From Chloroflexota bacterium (GTDB lineage Bacteria > Chloroflexota > JAJPGV01): a DNA stretch of 64,000 bases. Positions 16,643-24,436 of the stretch are shown here, piece after piece. Under the pieces are notes generated by a model. The model was not told where the DNA came from and made no database searches. It saw only the letters and a list, made by a program, of their open reading frames with translations. The stretch lies in assembly GCA_021325635.1 (NCBI GenBank), contig JAJPGV010000023.1, forward strand, positions 62,001-126,000, in the 5' to 3' direction. Numbering within the stretch: position 1 is the first letter of the stretch; every line of letters begins with the position of its first letter. A program made the position numbers and the translations under genes.

Positions 16643-17308
16643 TCAGCCGATCATGGCCACGGCGAATTCGGGCGTGTAGGCGGGATCGGCGTTGACGTTC
16701 AGGGCGGCGCCGCTGTTCTGGTAGACGTAGACCTGGAAGGTGGAGGATGAAGGGACGTAGAACGCCCCCGAGCTGCAGGTGATGTCCGTGGTGTCGCCAT
16801 TCACGGCCTGGCGCTCTTCGACGGCGAAGAACTGGTTCGAGAGCGTGTCGAACAGGCCCACCACGCGCTGGCCGGCGCCGTTCGGCGCGAACTCCACACA
16901 GGCGGTGGCGACGTACAGGCCTGGTGTCCGGATGACGACGGCCGTGGGGTTGCCCGCCGACCACATCGGGTTGATGGCGCTCATGGTGTCGTGTCGCACG
17001 TTGGTGAAGCTGAGAACCGTTTGGCTGGCGCTGGGAATGCTGGCCGAGCTGCCGCGGTAGACGCGGCAGCTGGGTGTGCGCAGGTTGGTGGTGGTGACGC
17101 CAACGACCATCGCGTCCTGCGGGTTGTTCTGGTCGAACATCAGCAGCGAGACGCGGGCGCCGTCGGGCAGCACCGCCGGCAGCAGCTGGCGAGACACGGG
17201 AACGCCCTTGAGGAAGGTCGTGAGCGCTCCGTCGGGCTGCACCGAGCAGGTATAGGTGCTTGGATCGAAGCCGTACAGCGTGCCGGGAATCAGGGCGAGC
17301 TCGGGCAT
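16643..17308 (-). CDS. Phage-tail-module spike/fibre: OB-like N-domain plus C1q-like head
   Basis: This 221-residue protein has an N-terminal about 70 residues (GTLYGFDPSTYTCSVQPDGA ... LLPAVLPDGARVSLLMFDQN) that look like the OB-fold base of baseplate spike proteins. The remainder fits the C1q/TNF-like trimeric head frequent in phage fibres: SIPSASQTVLSFTNVRHDTM, then INPMWSAGNPTAVVIRTPGLYVATACVEFAPNGAG in outline. AGGAG lies five bases before the ATG. It follows the hub gene by 25 bases, the order expected for hub then spike/fibre. Structure prediction should confirm the two domains. The OB part is less certain than the C1q-like part. Confidence 0.7.
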   Translation of the reverse strand: MPELALIPGTLYGFDPSTYTCSVQPDGALTTFLKGVPVSRQLLPAVLPDGARVSLLMFDQNNPQDAMVVGVTTTNLRTPSCRVYRGSSASIPSASQTVLSFTNVRHDTMSAINPMWSAGNPTAVVIRTPGLYVATACVEFAPNGAGQRVVGLFDTLSNQFFAVEERQAVNGDTTDITCSSGAFYVPSSSTFQVYVYQNSGAALNVNADPAYTPEFAVAMIG

Positions 17309-17333
17309 GTCAGTCTCCTTGCTGGGTGTGGGT

Positions 17334-19325
17334 TCAGACGCCGGTGAGCTCGAGAGTCATGTCGAACGAGCCCTGGAGAGCGTCCATCACGCCGGCCAGC
17401 GCATGGCAGCGAAAGGTTTGGTTCGTGCCGGTCGCGTCGTCGACGAGGGTGACCACGTCGAGCAGCTCCAGACCTGGGTTCAGAGGCACGTGGAGCTGGC
17501 CGCCGCGGGCCTTGCGGCGCTCCAGCAGCAGCTCGTTGGCTGCTCTCAGGCTGGCCTGGGCGTTACTCGTCACCAGGCGGTCGATGACGTGCATGCAGCG
17601 CTCGCGCGACAGCGCTCCCACGGCCGCGTAGTCCCAGGCTTCGCCCTGGGCGTTGCGTCCGAACACCCGCACATGATTCGCCGCCGTCCCCGCCTGTCCG
17701 TACTGCCCCGCCTCGATCTCCCCATCCCAGGTCCACACCGACGTTGTCGCTTCTGATGGGTCGTGCAGCACCAGCGAGCCATCGGCCCGGATCACGTACT
17801 CGAGCCCATACGCTTCGATCAGACGGTGCAGCGCCTGGCGCCAGGTCTGGCCCGCGGGTACGGCAAAGCTGGCCACCGTCTGACCGACGGCAGGCGTGGC
17901 GGGCCAGAACAGCTGCATCAGGCCGGCTCGAACGGCGATCTCCGTGGCTAGCCATAGGACGGTGCGGTTGCTGTAAGCCAGGAGCGTCGGCGCCTCGGAA
18001 TCCAGGCGGCTGCCCTGGCAGCGAGCGACGATCACCAGCTCGCTCTCACCCGGCGCCCGGTTGAAATACCAGTGATCGACGTCGGCCGTGGCGACGTTGA
18101 CCAGCTCGCTGCCTGAAGCCGTGACGTAGCCTTCGTCGAGGAGCAGCGTGCCGTTGGACGTCAGCCCGGCCGGGCTGCTCTGTTCGCCGGCCTGGTTCGA
18201 GACGATCGCTCGATACTCGCCGGGGCCCAGCAGTGACTCTCGGCGCTCATAGCTCAGCAGGCGTCCGCTCAGGTCGCTGTTGCGGCCGGGGTCGGCGGCG
18301 GAGTAGAGCGGCCAGGAAAAGGTGAACACCGGCGTGGTGACGAAGTACTGGCCAAAGGCTTTGGCGAAGGGGGCGGCGCAGGCGCTGATGAACGAGGAGC
18401 CGAACGGGCCCACGGGCAGCGGGCTGGTCCAGTGAATGAAGTCCGGCGACCTGGTCATGCGGTAGAGATCGGCGGGCGTGCCGTCGATCGATCCATCGTC
18501 GTGCTCCACGTACGTGAGCCGGTACAGACCGTCGGCCAGCTGCACGCTCGGCAGCCGGAACTGGAAGCCCAGGTTGCTGCCATCCAGGGGTACGACGAAG
18601 TTCAGGTCGATCCAGGCGCTGGCCCCGTCGAACTGGTAGGCCTCGATGGCGATGCCTGAGGTGTACCAGGCCGAAACGGCGAGGAAGTAGAGCGACCCAT
18701 TCCACGCCGCGGCGATGCCGTACATTGAGCTCAGCGTGCCCAGCGTCCAGGTGGCAGGCGCAAGCCATGTTGCACCCGCCTTCTTGAAGAACTGCACGTC
18801 CCAGACTCCGAGCGCGCTGTTGCGGCAGGCGAAGAGGTCGTCGTTGCCGGCGGAAGCCAGGTAGAACAGGCTGTGGGTCCCGGCAAACACCGTCGAGGGC
18901 CCGCTCCAGCTCCCGCCGTTGTTGGTCGACTCGTAGACCTTGATCGTCGCCCCGCTGCTCGGCCCATCGCCGTAGAACAGCCGCAAGATCCCGCCTGGAT
19001 TGGCCGACAGGGCCAGCGGTTGGCTTGTCTGGCAGCCGGCTGAGACCAGCGTGGTCCAGGCGGTCCACTGGGCAGCCTGAGCCGGGTCGGTGATGCGCTG
19101 CACAGCCAGGTCGGCATTGCCCGCCCCGCCGTTGTCGAACAGCGCCGCCCGGATCAGCGAGCCGTCGGCCGCCACCACTGCCGCGCAGCCGTCAATACCC
19201 TTGGCCGGCGTGTCCTGGCGGTAGAGGGCATAGTGCTCCTTGTCGTCGGCCACTCGCAGCCGGGCCACAGGCTGCCGGCCATTGGCGGTAATGGCTGCCG
19301 CCAGCGTTGGGCTCAGCGTGCGCAT
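17334..19325 (-). CDS. Phage baseplate hub-like protein with embedded sialidase-like propeller
   Basis: The product has 663 residues. The first about 50 (SPTLAAAITANGRQPVARLR) resemble the start of tail hub proteins. About residues 60-370 contain strand repeats and an Asp-box-like ESTNNGGSWSGPS, as in sialidase/BNR propellers. The C-terminal about 220 residues look like a gp27/gpD-type hub: LIEAYGLEYVIRADGSLVLH, NHVRVFGRNAQGEAWDYAAV, then a helix with SNAQASLRAANELLLERRKA and LHVPLNPGLELLDVVTLVDD. ATG 19325 is chosen over an upstream start because AGGAG lies nine bases before it and the upstream extension is low-complexity Arg-rich. The glycan-binding role of the propeller is inference. Confidence 0.72.
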   Translation of the reverse strand: MRTLSPTLAAAITANGRQPVARLRVADDKEHYALYRQDTPAKGIDGCAAVVAADGSLIRAALFDNGGAGNADLAVQRITDPAQAAQWTAWTTLVSAGCQTSQPLALSANPGGILRLFYGDGPSSGATIKVYESTNNGGSWSGPSTVFAGTHSLFYLASAGNDDLFACRNSALGVWDVQFFKKAGATWLAPATWTLGTLSSMYGIAAAWNGSLYFLAVSAWYTSGIAIEAYQFDGASAWIDLNFVVPLDGSNLGFQFRLPSVQLADGLYRLTYVEHDDGSIDGTPADLYRMTRSPDFIHWTSPLPVGPFGSSFISACAAPFAKAFGQYFVTTPVFTFSWPLYSAADPGRNSDLSGRLLSYERRESLLGPGEYRAIVSNQAGEQSSPAGLTSNGTLLLDEGYVTASGSELVNVATADVDHWYFNRAPGESELVIVARCQGSRLDSEAPTLLAYSNRTVLWLATEIAVRAGLMQLFWPATPAVGQTVASFAVPAGQTWRQALHRLIEAYGLEYVIRADGSLVLHDPSEATTSVWTWDGEIEAGQYGQAGTAANHVRVFGRNAQGEAWDYAAVGALSRERCMHVIDRLVTSNAQASLRAANELLLERRKARGGQLHVPLNPGLELLDVVTLVDDATGTNQTFRCHALAGVMDALQGSFDMTLELTGV

Positions 19326-19356
19326 GCGGCCGGACTCCTCTCTCCGTCGATCGGAC

Positions 19357-19956
19357 TCATACCGGCGGCCGAATGGCCGTGCGCCGGCCTCCCGATTGCC
19401 GGAACCAGCTGCCCTCGATCTCGAACGTCCGCGGTGCGGGAGCCTGGTTGGGGCCAACCAAGCTGTGAGCCAGGCGCCGTTCCAGGATGGAAAGCCGGCT
19501 CAGGAGCCTGGCCCGCGTCTGCAATGCTCGCCGCCACTGGCGTACCTCCAGCCGGTACTGGCGCAGCTCTTCAAGCCAGCGCACCCTGGCCAGATGCCTG
19601 GCGTGGATGAAGCGGCGCGAATGATGGACGTGCGCGCCCTGGTTCGCTGGCCGGCGGGCTGCCGGATGGCCGCCGTCGGGCAGGGCGGTGGCGTTTCGCG
19701 GGGAGACGTGGTGCGCGCCGCGGCGCGGCCGGCGGCCGCTCGTCCCGGAGCTGAGTTGCGCCTGTTCCACCGGTATCCGCGCAGCTGGCCGGCCGGCCGA
19801 GGTCTGGTGGGTGGAGCGGTGACGAGCGAGCACACGCAGCCGGTCTTCGTGCGCGCTGCGTGCGGCCGCCGATTCGTGCGCTCCCCGGACCGCCCCCAGC
19901 TCGTGCGGGTGAATACGAAGCTCATGGGGCAGCCAGCCGGCGCCTGAGCGGAGCAC
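19357..19956 (-). CDS. Phage-tail-module hypothetical protein (199 residues)
   Basis: The frame starts with GTG directly after the TAG of the M23 peptidase and ends 31 bases before the hub start, so it fills its slot exactly. The product is Arg/His/Ala-rich. A likely coiled-coil lies at about residues 125-165 (ELRQYRLEVRQWRRALQTRA, then LLSRLSILERRLAHSL). I recognise no family. Competing long open frames exist on both strands here because the DNA is very GC-rich, so the coding frame is inferred mainly from operon fit and the helix. Confidence 0.5.
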   Translation of the reverse strand: MLRSGAGWLPHELRIHPHELGAVRGAHESAAARSAHEDRLRVLARHRSTHQTSAGRPAARIPVEQAQLSSGTSGRRPRRGAHHVSPRNATALPDGGHPAARRPANQGAHVHHSRRFIHARHLARVRWLEELRQYRLEVRQWRRALQTRARLLSRLSILERRLAHSLVGPNQAPAPRTFEIEGSWFRQSGGRRTAIRPPV

Positions 19957-20589
19957 CTATCGGCCGGCCGGCTGGGCGCGTGTGACGGAGGCCCGCCGGC
20001 CACTGCCGTCCGCTGGCTCTCGGCGAACGGCCGCCGAGCCGTCGACGAATCTGGCGCTCAACCCTCCGGTGAGCGGCAGGTACGGCAGCGGATCGTCATA
20101 GCCCCGAAACCCATTGCCATGGTCGAGCGAACCGTCCTCCCCACGGAGGCGAATGCCGAGATGCACGTGAGCGGCGCCAGCCAGGAAGATGCGCTCGCCG
20201 CGCCGGACGAGGCTGCCAAGCTCCAGGCCCGCCGCGGCGGAGTAACGCAGCCCGTGGCCATAGCGGCTTTCACCCCAGGGATGCGACAGCTTGACCGTCA
20301 GACCATAGCCCAGCGGGTCGAACCGCACCTCCAGCACTTCGCCATCGTCCACGGCCAGCACCGGCTCACCTTCGTACGCTTCGAAATCGACCCCGTTGTG
20401 CCCGCTCAGCCCGAAGCGCGCATACGTTTCGGCGTTCTCGCCGAACAGCTGCGCTATCCGCGTCTCCTCCGGCTCGCGCGGCAGCGGCAAGCCGAGCCGG
20501 AGCGCGCGGGATGGCCGGTCCTGGCCGTGGGTCGTGGCCCCGCTCGTCCTGGAGCGGTCGCGTGCTGCCTGCGCTGCCTTCGAATCCAT
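19957..20589 (-). CDS. M23 family peptidase (tail-associated murein endopeptidase)
   Basis: The 210-residue protein has a LytM/M23 domain at about residues 45-150. Zinc ligands appear in GHNGVDFEAY (H-x3-D) and HVHLGIRL (H-x-H), with SRYGHGLR between them. There is no signal peptide or membrane segment, which fits a tail-tip enzyme delivered by a particle better than a secreted wall hydrolase. It is the first gene of the minus-strand tail module. An upstream TACAGT -10-like box and a Shine-Dalgarno-like GTAGAGGG support an independent promoter. The C-terminus is Arg/Ser-rich. Confidence 0.85.
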   Translation of the reverse strand: MDSKAAQAARDRSRTSGATTHGQDRPSRALRLGLPLPREPEETRIAQLFGENAETYARFGLSGHNGVDFEAYEGEPVLAVDDGEVLEVRFDPLGYGLTVKLSHPWGESRYGHGLRYSAAAGLELGSLVRRGERIFLAGAAHVHLGIRLRGEDGSLDHGNGFRGYDDPLPYLPLTGGLSARFVDGSAAVRREPADGSGRRASVTRAQPAGR

Positions 20590-20663
20590 CTTGCCCTCTA
20601 CCTGCGAGTTGTCCTCGCACTGTAGGGCTCGACTGCACCGGACGCGCGGTCCGCTGCTGAGGC

Positions 20664-22253
20664 TCAGGCAGCGAGCGCTGAGTGGCCTTCGGCCTCCAGG
20701 TGAGATGTGCTTCGCAGCGGCCGCTCTTCGAGGAACAGCGCCGCGATCAGCGCAATCGCCACCATGGGCACGCTGGCCAGGAAGACCACGTGCAGTGCCC
20801 GAGCAAAGCTTTCGATGATTGCCTGCCGGACTGCCGGCGGAAGCGACAGGATCTCAGCTGGTCCGCCGCTGATGTCGGCCGGGCTGAAGCCCTGTGGCGT
20901 GGCGCCGGGCGGAAGCAGCTGGGACAGGTAGTAGGCCAGGCGGTTGTTCAGGATGGAGCCATACACCGCCACACCGAGCGCTCCCCCCATCGAGCGGAAG
21001 AACTGCATGGCCGAAGTGGCCGTTCCCAAATGGCGCCGGTCGACGGCGTTCTGCACCGCGGTCGTCAGCACCTGCATGGTCATGCCCATGCCGATGCCCA
21101 GCATCACCATGTAGGCGGCGGCCATTGGCTGCGGGGTCGTGGCAGTCATGGTCGACAGCAGCAGGAAGGCAATCAGCTCCAGCGACAGGCCGGTGACCGG
21201 GAAGAATTTGTAGCGGCCGGTGGCGCTCACAAAGCGCCCGGCCAGGATCGAGGCGGTGATGGCCCCGAGCATCAGTGGCATCAGCAGCAGGCCTGAGTTG
21301 GTGGCGCTGGCACCGGTCACCAGCTGCAGGAACAGCGGCAGGAAGACGACCGACCCCAGCATCGCTGCGCCCATGGCAAAAGAGCCGACGTTGCCGATGT
21401 TGAACACGCCGTTGCGGAAAAGCTCCAGGCTGAGAATGGGCTCAGGAGCCGTCCGTTCGACCAGCACGAACAGTGTCAGCAGGACCACGGCCGCGCCCAG
21501 CAGGCCGAGTATCTGGGGTGAGCTCCAGGCGTACTGCGAGCCCGCCCAGGTGCTGACCAGCAGCAGGCTGGTCACCCCACCCACCATGAGCGCCGCGCCG
21601 GCGTAGTCGATCTGGCTGTGCTTCCGCCGCGTGGTCTCCCGCAGCCACAGACTGGTGAGGATCAGCGCGCCGATGCCCAGCGGCAAATTGATGTAGAAGA
21701 CCCAGCGCCAGGAGAGTGTGTCCACGAAGAATCCGCCCAGCAGTGGGCCGCCGATGCTGGCCAGCCCGAAGACCGCTCCGTTGTAGCCCTGGTAGCGGCC
21801 GCGTTCGCGCGGCGCCACGATGTCCCCGATGATGGCCATGGCCAGCGCCATCAGGCCGCCGGCGCCGAGCCCTTGCACGGCCCGGAAGGCGATGAGCTGG
21901 GCCATGCTCTGAGATAGCCCGGACAGCGCGGAGCCCAGCAGGAAGATGACGATGGCCACCTGGAACATGCGCTTGCGGCCTATGAGATCGCCCAGCTTGC
22001 CGTACAGCAGCGTGGAAGCGGTGGACGTGAGCAGGTAGCCGGTGACCACCCACGACAGGTGGTTCAATCCGCCAAACTCGCCGACGATGGTCGGAAGCGC
22101 CGTGGCAACAATCGTCTGATCCAGGGCGCCCAGCATCATGCCAAGCAGCAGGCCGATGTAGATGATGATGACTTCCCGATGTGTGTAGCCGGTGGCTTCC
22201 GAGGCCGGGACGCCGGGCGCGGAGGAGGGCGGGCGGGCAGCTGCTTCGATCAC
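20664..22253 (-). CDS. DHA2-type MFS multidrug efflux transporter (EmrB/QacA-like)
   Basis: The 529-residue 14-helix major facilitator exports drugs against proton influx. The membrane-embedded motif ALDQTIVATALPTI (motif D1) and the loop GKLGDLIGRKRMF (motif A) are clear. GFFVDTLSWRWVFYINLPLG is the family motif near helix 5-6. GTG 22253 overlaps the stop of the MarR-family regulator by GTGA, so the two form a coupled operon. The substrate is unknown. The regulator-pump arrangement suggests a xenobiotic or an endogenous toxic metabolite. Confidence 0.93.
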   Translation of the reverse strand: MIEAAARPPSSAPGVPASEATGYTHREVIIIYIGLLLGMMLGALDQTIVATALPTIVGEFGGLNHLSWVVTGYLLTSTASTLLYGKLGDLIGRKRMFQVAIVIFLLGSALSGLSQSMAQLIAFRAVQGLGAGGLMALAMAIIGDIVAPRERGRYQGYNGAVFGLASIGGPLLGGFFVDTLSWRWVFYINLPLGIGALILTSLWLRETTRRKHSQIDYAGAALMVGGVTSLLLVSTWAGSQYAWSSPQILGLLGAAVVLLTLFVLVERTAPEPILSLELFRNGVFNIGNVGSFAMGAAMLGSVVFLPLFLQLVTGASATNSGLLLMPLMLGAITASILAGRFVSATGRYKFFPVTGLSLELIAFLLLSTMTATTPQPMAAAYMVMLGIGMGMTMQVLTTAVQNAVDRRHLGTATSAMQFFRSMGGALGVAVYGSILNNRLAYYLSQLLPPGATPQGFSPADISGGPAEILSLPPAVRQAIIESFARALHVVFLASVPMVAIALIAALFLEERPLRSTSHLEAEGHSALAA

Positions 22254-22756
22254 GCCCGCCCGCCCAGCTGTTCGAAGTAATCCCCGGCGAAGCGCTCCAG
22301 CAGCCGTGCAAACTCGCGCTTGTCCTCCGCCGGCCAGCTCGCGAGGATAGCGTCAAACAGGTCCAGCCGGACCTGCTGCAGCCGGGCGAGCGTGTGCTGG
22401 CCATCTTCCGTCAACGACACGAGCACCGCTCGCAAATCGGAGGGGTCACCCTCTCGTCTGACCAATCCGGCGTGCTGCAGCTCGCGGACCTGCCGGGAAA
22501 CGGTCGAAATGTCCAGACCATCGTGCAAGGCGACCTCGGACAGGCGCACTCGGCCGCATTCGCCGACCACCCGCAGAAGCCAGTAGGCCGAGCGATCGAG
22601 CGTGACTCCGGCGGCGCGCATGAACTGTTCCTGCATTCGGGGCGTGTTGGCACGGCGCATAACCGCCGCCCACGCTTCGGCGATTCGCCGCACATTTTGG
22701 TCCACCGGCTGTGCCGTCCGCCTGCTCGGGCCGGCCGATTCTATTGCTTGTACCAT
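22250..22756 (-). CDS. MarR-family transcription regulator
   Basis: The 168-residue winged-helix protein has MarR features. The dimer helix (about residues 20-50) precedes the recognition region VRLSEVALHDGLDISTVSRQ and the wing GLVRREGDPSDLRAVLVSLT (D-x-R). The start is set at ATG 22756 rather than nine codons upstream. A CATAAT -10 box lies seven bases before it, giving a leaderless or near-leaderless message, and an inverted repeat overlaps the start codon. It is translationally coupled to the MFS pump, so autorepression relieved by the pump substrate is the likely control. Confidence 0.92.
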   Translation of the reverse strand: MVQAIESAGPSRRTAQPVDQNVRRIAEAWAAVMRRANTPRMQEQFMRAAGVTLDRSAYWLLRVVGECGRVRLSEVALHDGLDISTVSRQVRELQHAGLVRREGDPSDLRAVLVSLTEDGQHTLARLQQVRLDLFDAILASWPAEDKREFARLLERFAGDYFEQLGGRA

Positions 22757-22760
22757 GCAA
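22744..22760. promoter_or_regulatory. Candidate MarR operator over the regulator start codon
   Basis: TTGCTTGTACCATGCAA is an imperfect 17-bp palindrome with outer arms TTGC/GCAA. It overlaps the marR-family ATG and adjoins its -10 box (ATTATG on the plus strand, 22764-22769). Site size suits a MarR dimer. Binding is inferred. Confidence 0.4.
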
Positions 22761-22814
22761 ATGATTATGCCACAACCGGCCATAGGTCGAGAGCTCGAAG
22801 GGACATCCCTGGAG

Positions 22815-23402
22815 CTAGGTCGTGCCTTCCAGCACCACCTGGCCCTGCTCGGCCCGAAAGCTGGTGACGGTGAACGGCAGGTCCCCCAGCAGGTTGTCCG
22901 AACCCACGGCCGCGCTGAGCTGGGAGCTGAGGGCCGGCGGCACCGATACCGGTCCGAAGCTGGTGCTGATTACTCGCAGCTGAGCTTTCCCTGCGGAGAC
23001 TTGAGGCACGGCCACCATGGTGAAGGGCGCCGTGACCACCGAGGCGTTGGCCTGTCCCTGGATGTTGATCTGCCCGGGCACGCTTTTCACCAGCACGTCG
23101 CTGACCGGTACCTGGACCTGTCCATCGGCGATGGCCTTGTTGACCCTGGCCGTCATCTCGGCGTCGGTGATGGTGAAGCTCATGGGCTCATGCCGGCCGG
23201 CCGCGGCGTCCTGGCGAATGGTCACTTCGGCGCTGGCGACGCGGCGGTCGAAGTTGGCGGCGATGGCCGCCGAGGTTGCGGAAGGCACAGGCGTGGGACC
23301 CGCCGGCGCCGGCTTGTGCAGCGCTTGATAGATCGTCCAGCCGGCGAGGGCCAGAACGGCGAAGCCGATGAGCGTTGCGCAGCCGCGTATCAGCCGGAAC
23401 AT
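22815..23402 (-). CDS. Membrane-anchored extracytoplasmic protein, possibly YpmS/LmeA-like
   Basis: The 195-residue protein has one N-terminal membrane anchor (about residues 8-26, CATLIGFAVLALAGWTIYQ), then a short Pro-rich linker and a beta-rich domain. Phrases such as SFTITDAEMTARVNKAIADG and VPVSDVLVKSVPGQINIQG resemble lipid-binding tubular families (DUF2140 YpmS, DUF2993 LmeA), where a helix 'xxLN/xxVNxxI' precedes antiparallel strands. The relation is by pattern only. It is followed 13 bases before the next minus-strand gene's stop by no obvious terminator. Function unknown. Confidence 0.65.
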   Translation of the reverse strand: MFRLIRGCATLIGFAVLALAGWTIYQALHKPAPAGPTPVPSATSAAIAANFDRRVASAEVTIRQDAAAGRHEPMSFTITDAEMTARVNKAIADGQVQVPVSDVLVKSVPGQINIQGQANASVVTAPFTMVAVPQVSAGKAQLRVISTSFGPVSVPPALSSQLSAAVGSDNLLGDLPFTVTSFRAEQGQVVLEGTT

Positions 23403-23415
23403 CAGCGTCGAACCG

Positions 23416-23775
23416 CTACCGGCCGGTGGCGAAGGCTCGGAGGATCAGGCCGAAGGTGAACAGCGCCGCGAGTCCCAGGGTCAGGGATTCCTGGCGGGGT
23501 TTCATGTGCGAGCCGTACATCAGCGCGCCCCCCAGTGCCAGGAAGGGGACGATGCCGTAGAGCAGGTGCAGCTCGTCACGCGGGCCCGGCGTGGTCAGCA
23601 GCAGAGTGAGCCCGATGATGGCCTGCAGCGCGAACACGCCTAGCGAGAGCACATAGGTGGCGCGGTAGCTGCCGCCGACGCGCCGGTTCAGGGCGGCGGC
23701 GCCCAGGCCCCACAGCCCCAGCAGCAGCATGAGCAGCAGCGCCGAATTGGCGATGATCTGGTGGAACTGGATCAT
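23416..23775 (-). CDS. Small four-helix membrane protein, unknown family
   Basis: The 119-residue protein has about four hydrophobic helices: IANSALLLMLLLGLWGLGAA, YVLSLGVFALQAIIGLTLLL, LLYGIVPFLALGGALMYG and LTLGLAALFTFGLILRAF. His residues near the ends of helices 1 and 3 (FHQII, LHLLYG) could ligate a cofactor, but no family is recognised. ATG 23775 is chosen because the upstream in-frame extension is a run of Arg/Pro without membrane character. It precedes the YpmS/LmeA-like gene on the same strand by 13 bases, so they are probably co-transcribed. Confidence 0.65.
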   Translation of the reverse strand: MIQFHQIIANSALLLMLLLGLWGLGAAALNRRVGGSYRATYVLSLGVFALQAIIGLTLLLTTPGPRDELHLLYGIVPFLALGGALMYGSHMKPRQESLTLGLAALFTFGLILRAFATGR

Positions 23776-23961
23776 CTGGCGCGCGAAAGGCGGCGTCCGG
23801 ATTCGGGCGCGGCGAGTCCCAGCGCGGCGAGGCAAGAGGTCGGCGTGGGCACTACGGCTCGATTATCGCAGGCTCGGGCGAGGTTTCTCGTTCCCGGCAT
23901 AGGTCCAATTGGCACGGTGCCTGCGTATCTAGGCACAAGCAAATACCGAAGGAGCGAGCCA

Positions 23962-24147
23962 GTGGAATCAGCCCTCGTCAATGAACGGCAAGCTCTCCTT
24001 GGTCTCGAGCTCGCCGCGCTGGGCGTCAACGTACGGCGCCTCGAATTCATTCGTTGGCTTATTGCTAACAACCAGGACCCGGAGTGGCTCGGCCGCCGGC
24101 CGGACTCCAGAAAGGCCGTTCGACGCGAGGTCGCGAGCGGCCTCTAG
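23962..24147 (+). CDS. 61-residue hypothetical protein
   Basis: GTG 23962 follows a strong Shine-Dalgarno (AAGGAG, 23949-23954) at seven bases, which marks a real start missed if only longer frames are considered. The product is helical and basic, with QALLGLELAALGVNVRRLEF and IRWLIANNQDPEWLGRRPDS. It has no cysteines or membrane segment. A small hairpin (GTGCCT/AGGCAC, 23917-23936) lies upstream. Its stop overlaps the stop of the convergent KOW gene by two bases. Function unknown. Confidence 0.6.
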   Translation: MESALVNERQALLGLELAALGVNVRRLEFIRWLIANNQDPEWLGRRPDSRKAVRREVASGL

Positions 24148-24335
24148 GCCGCCGGTGCTCGTTCGATCTGCGCCGCCGTGAAGCGTACCTTGAATGCGCC
24201 TTCGCCGTCTTTGATCTCGACCACTGCCCGACCATCGGCGTCGCACGTCTGGACGATGCCCTCGCTGTCTTTGAAGTAACCGGCAATCACCCTCACGTGG
24301 TCGCCTACCCGTAAACCGCCACTGAAGCTCGGCAT
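24144..24335 (-). CDS. Small KOW-motif protein
   Basis: The 63-residue protein is built around a KOW motif, GDHVRVIAGYFKDSEGIVQT, like the KOW domains of NusG and ribosomal protein L24. It ends FKVRFTAAQIERAPA. A lone KOW domain suggests binding to RNA, ribosome or RNA polymerase, by inference. ATG 24335 is supported by TACAAT six bases upstream (leaderless pattern); the longer in-frame extension lacks such support. Its stop codon overlaps that of the convergent 61-residue gene. Confidence 0.72.
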   Translation of the reverse strand: MPSFSGGLRVGDHVRVIAGYFKDSEGIVQTCDADGRAVVEIKDGEGAFKVRFTAAQIERAPAA

Positions 24336-24436
24336 GCCTTCATTGTAGGCATCCAGCGCAGGGCCGAATCCGTACTCGGATGTAACGCGCCGGCAACTTG
24401 CAAAGTGAAGCCAGCATGCGCACACTGAGGAACGCC

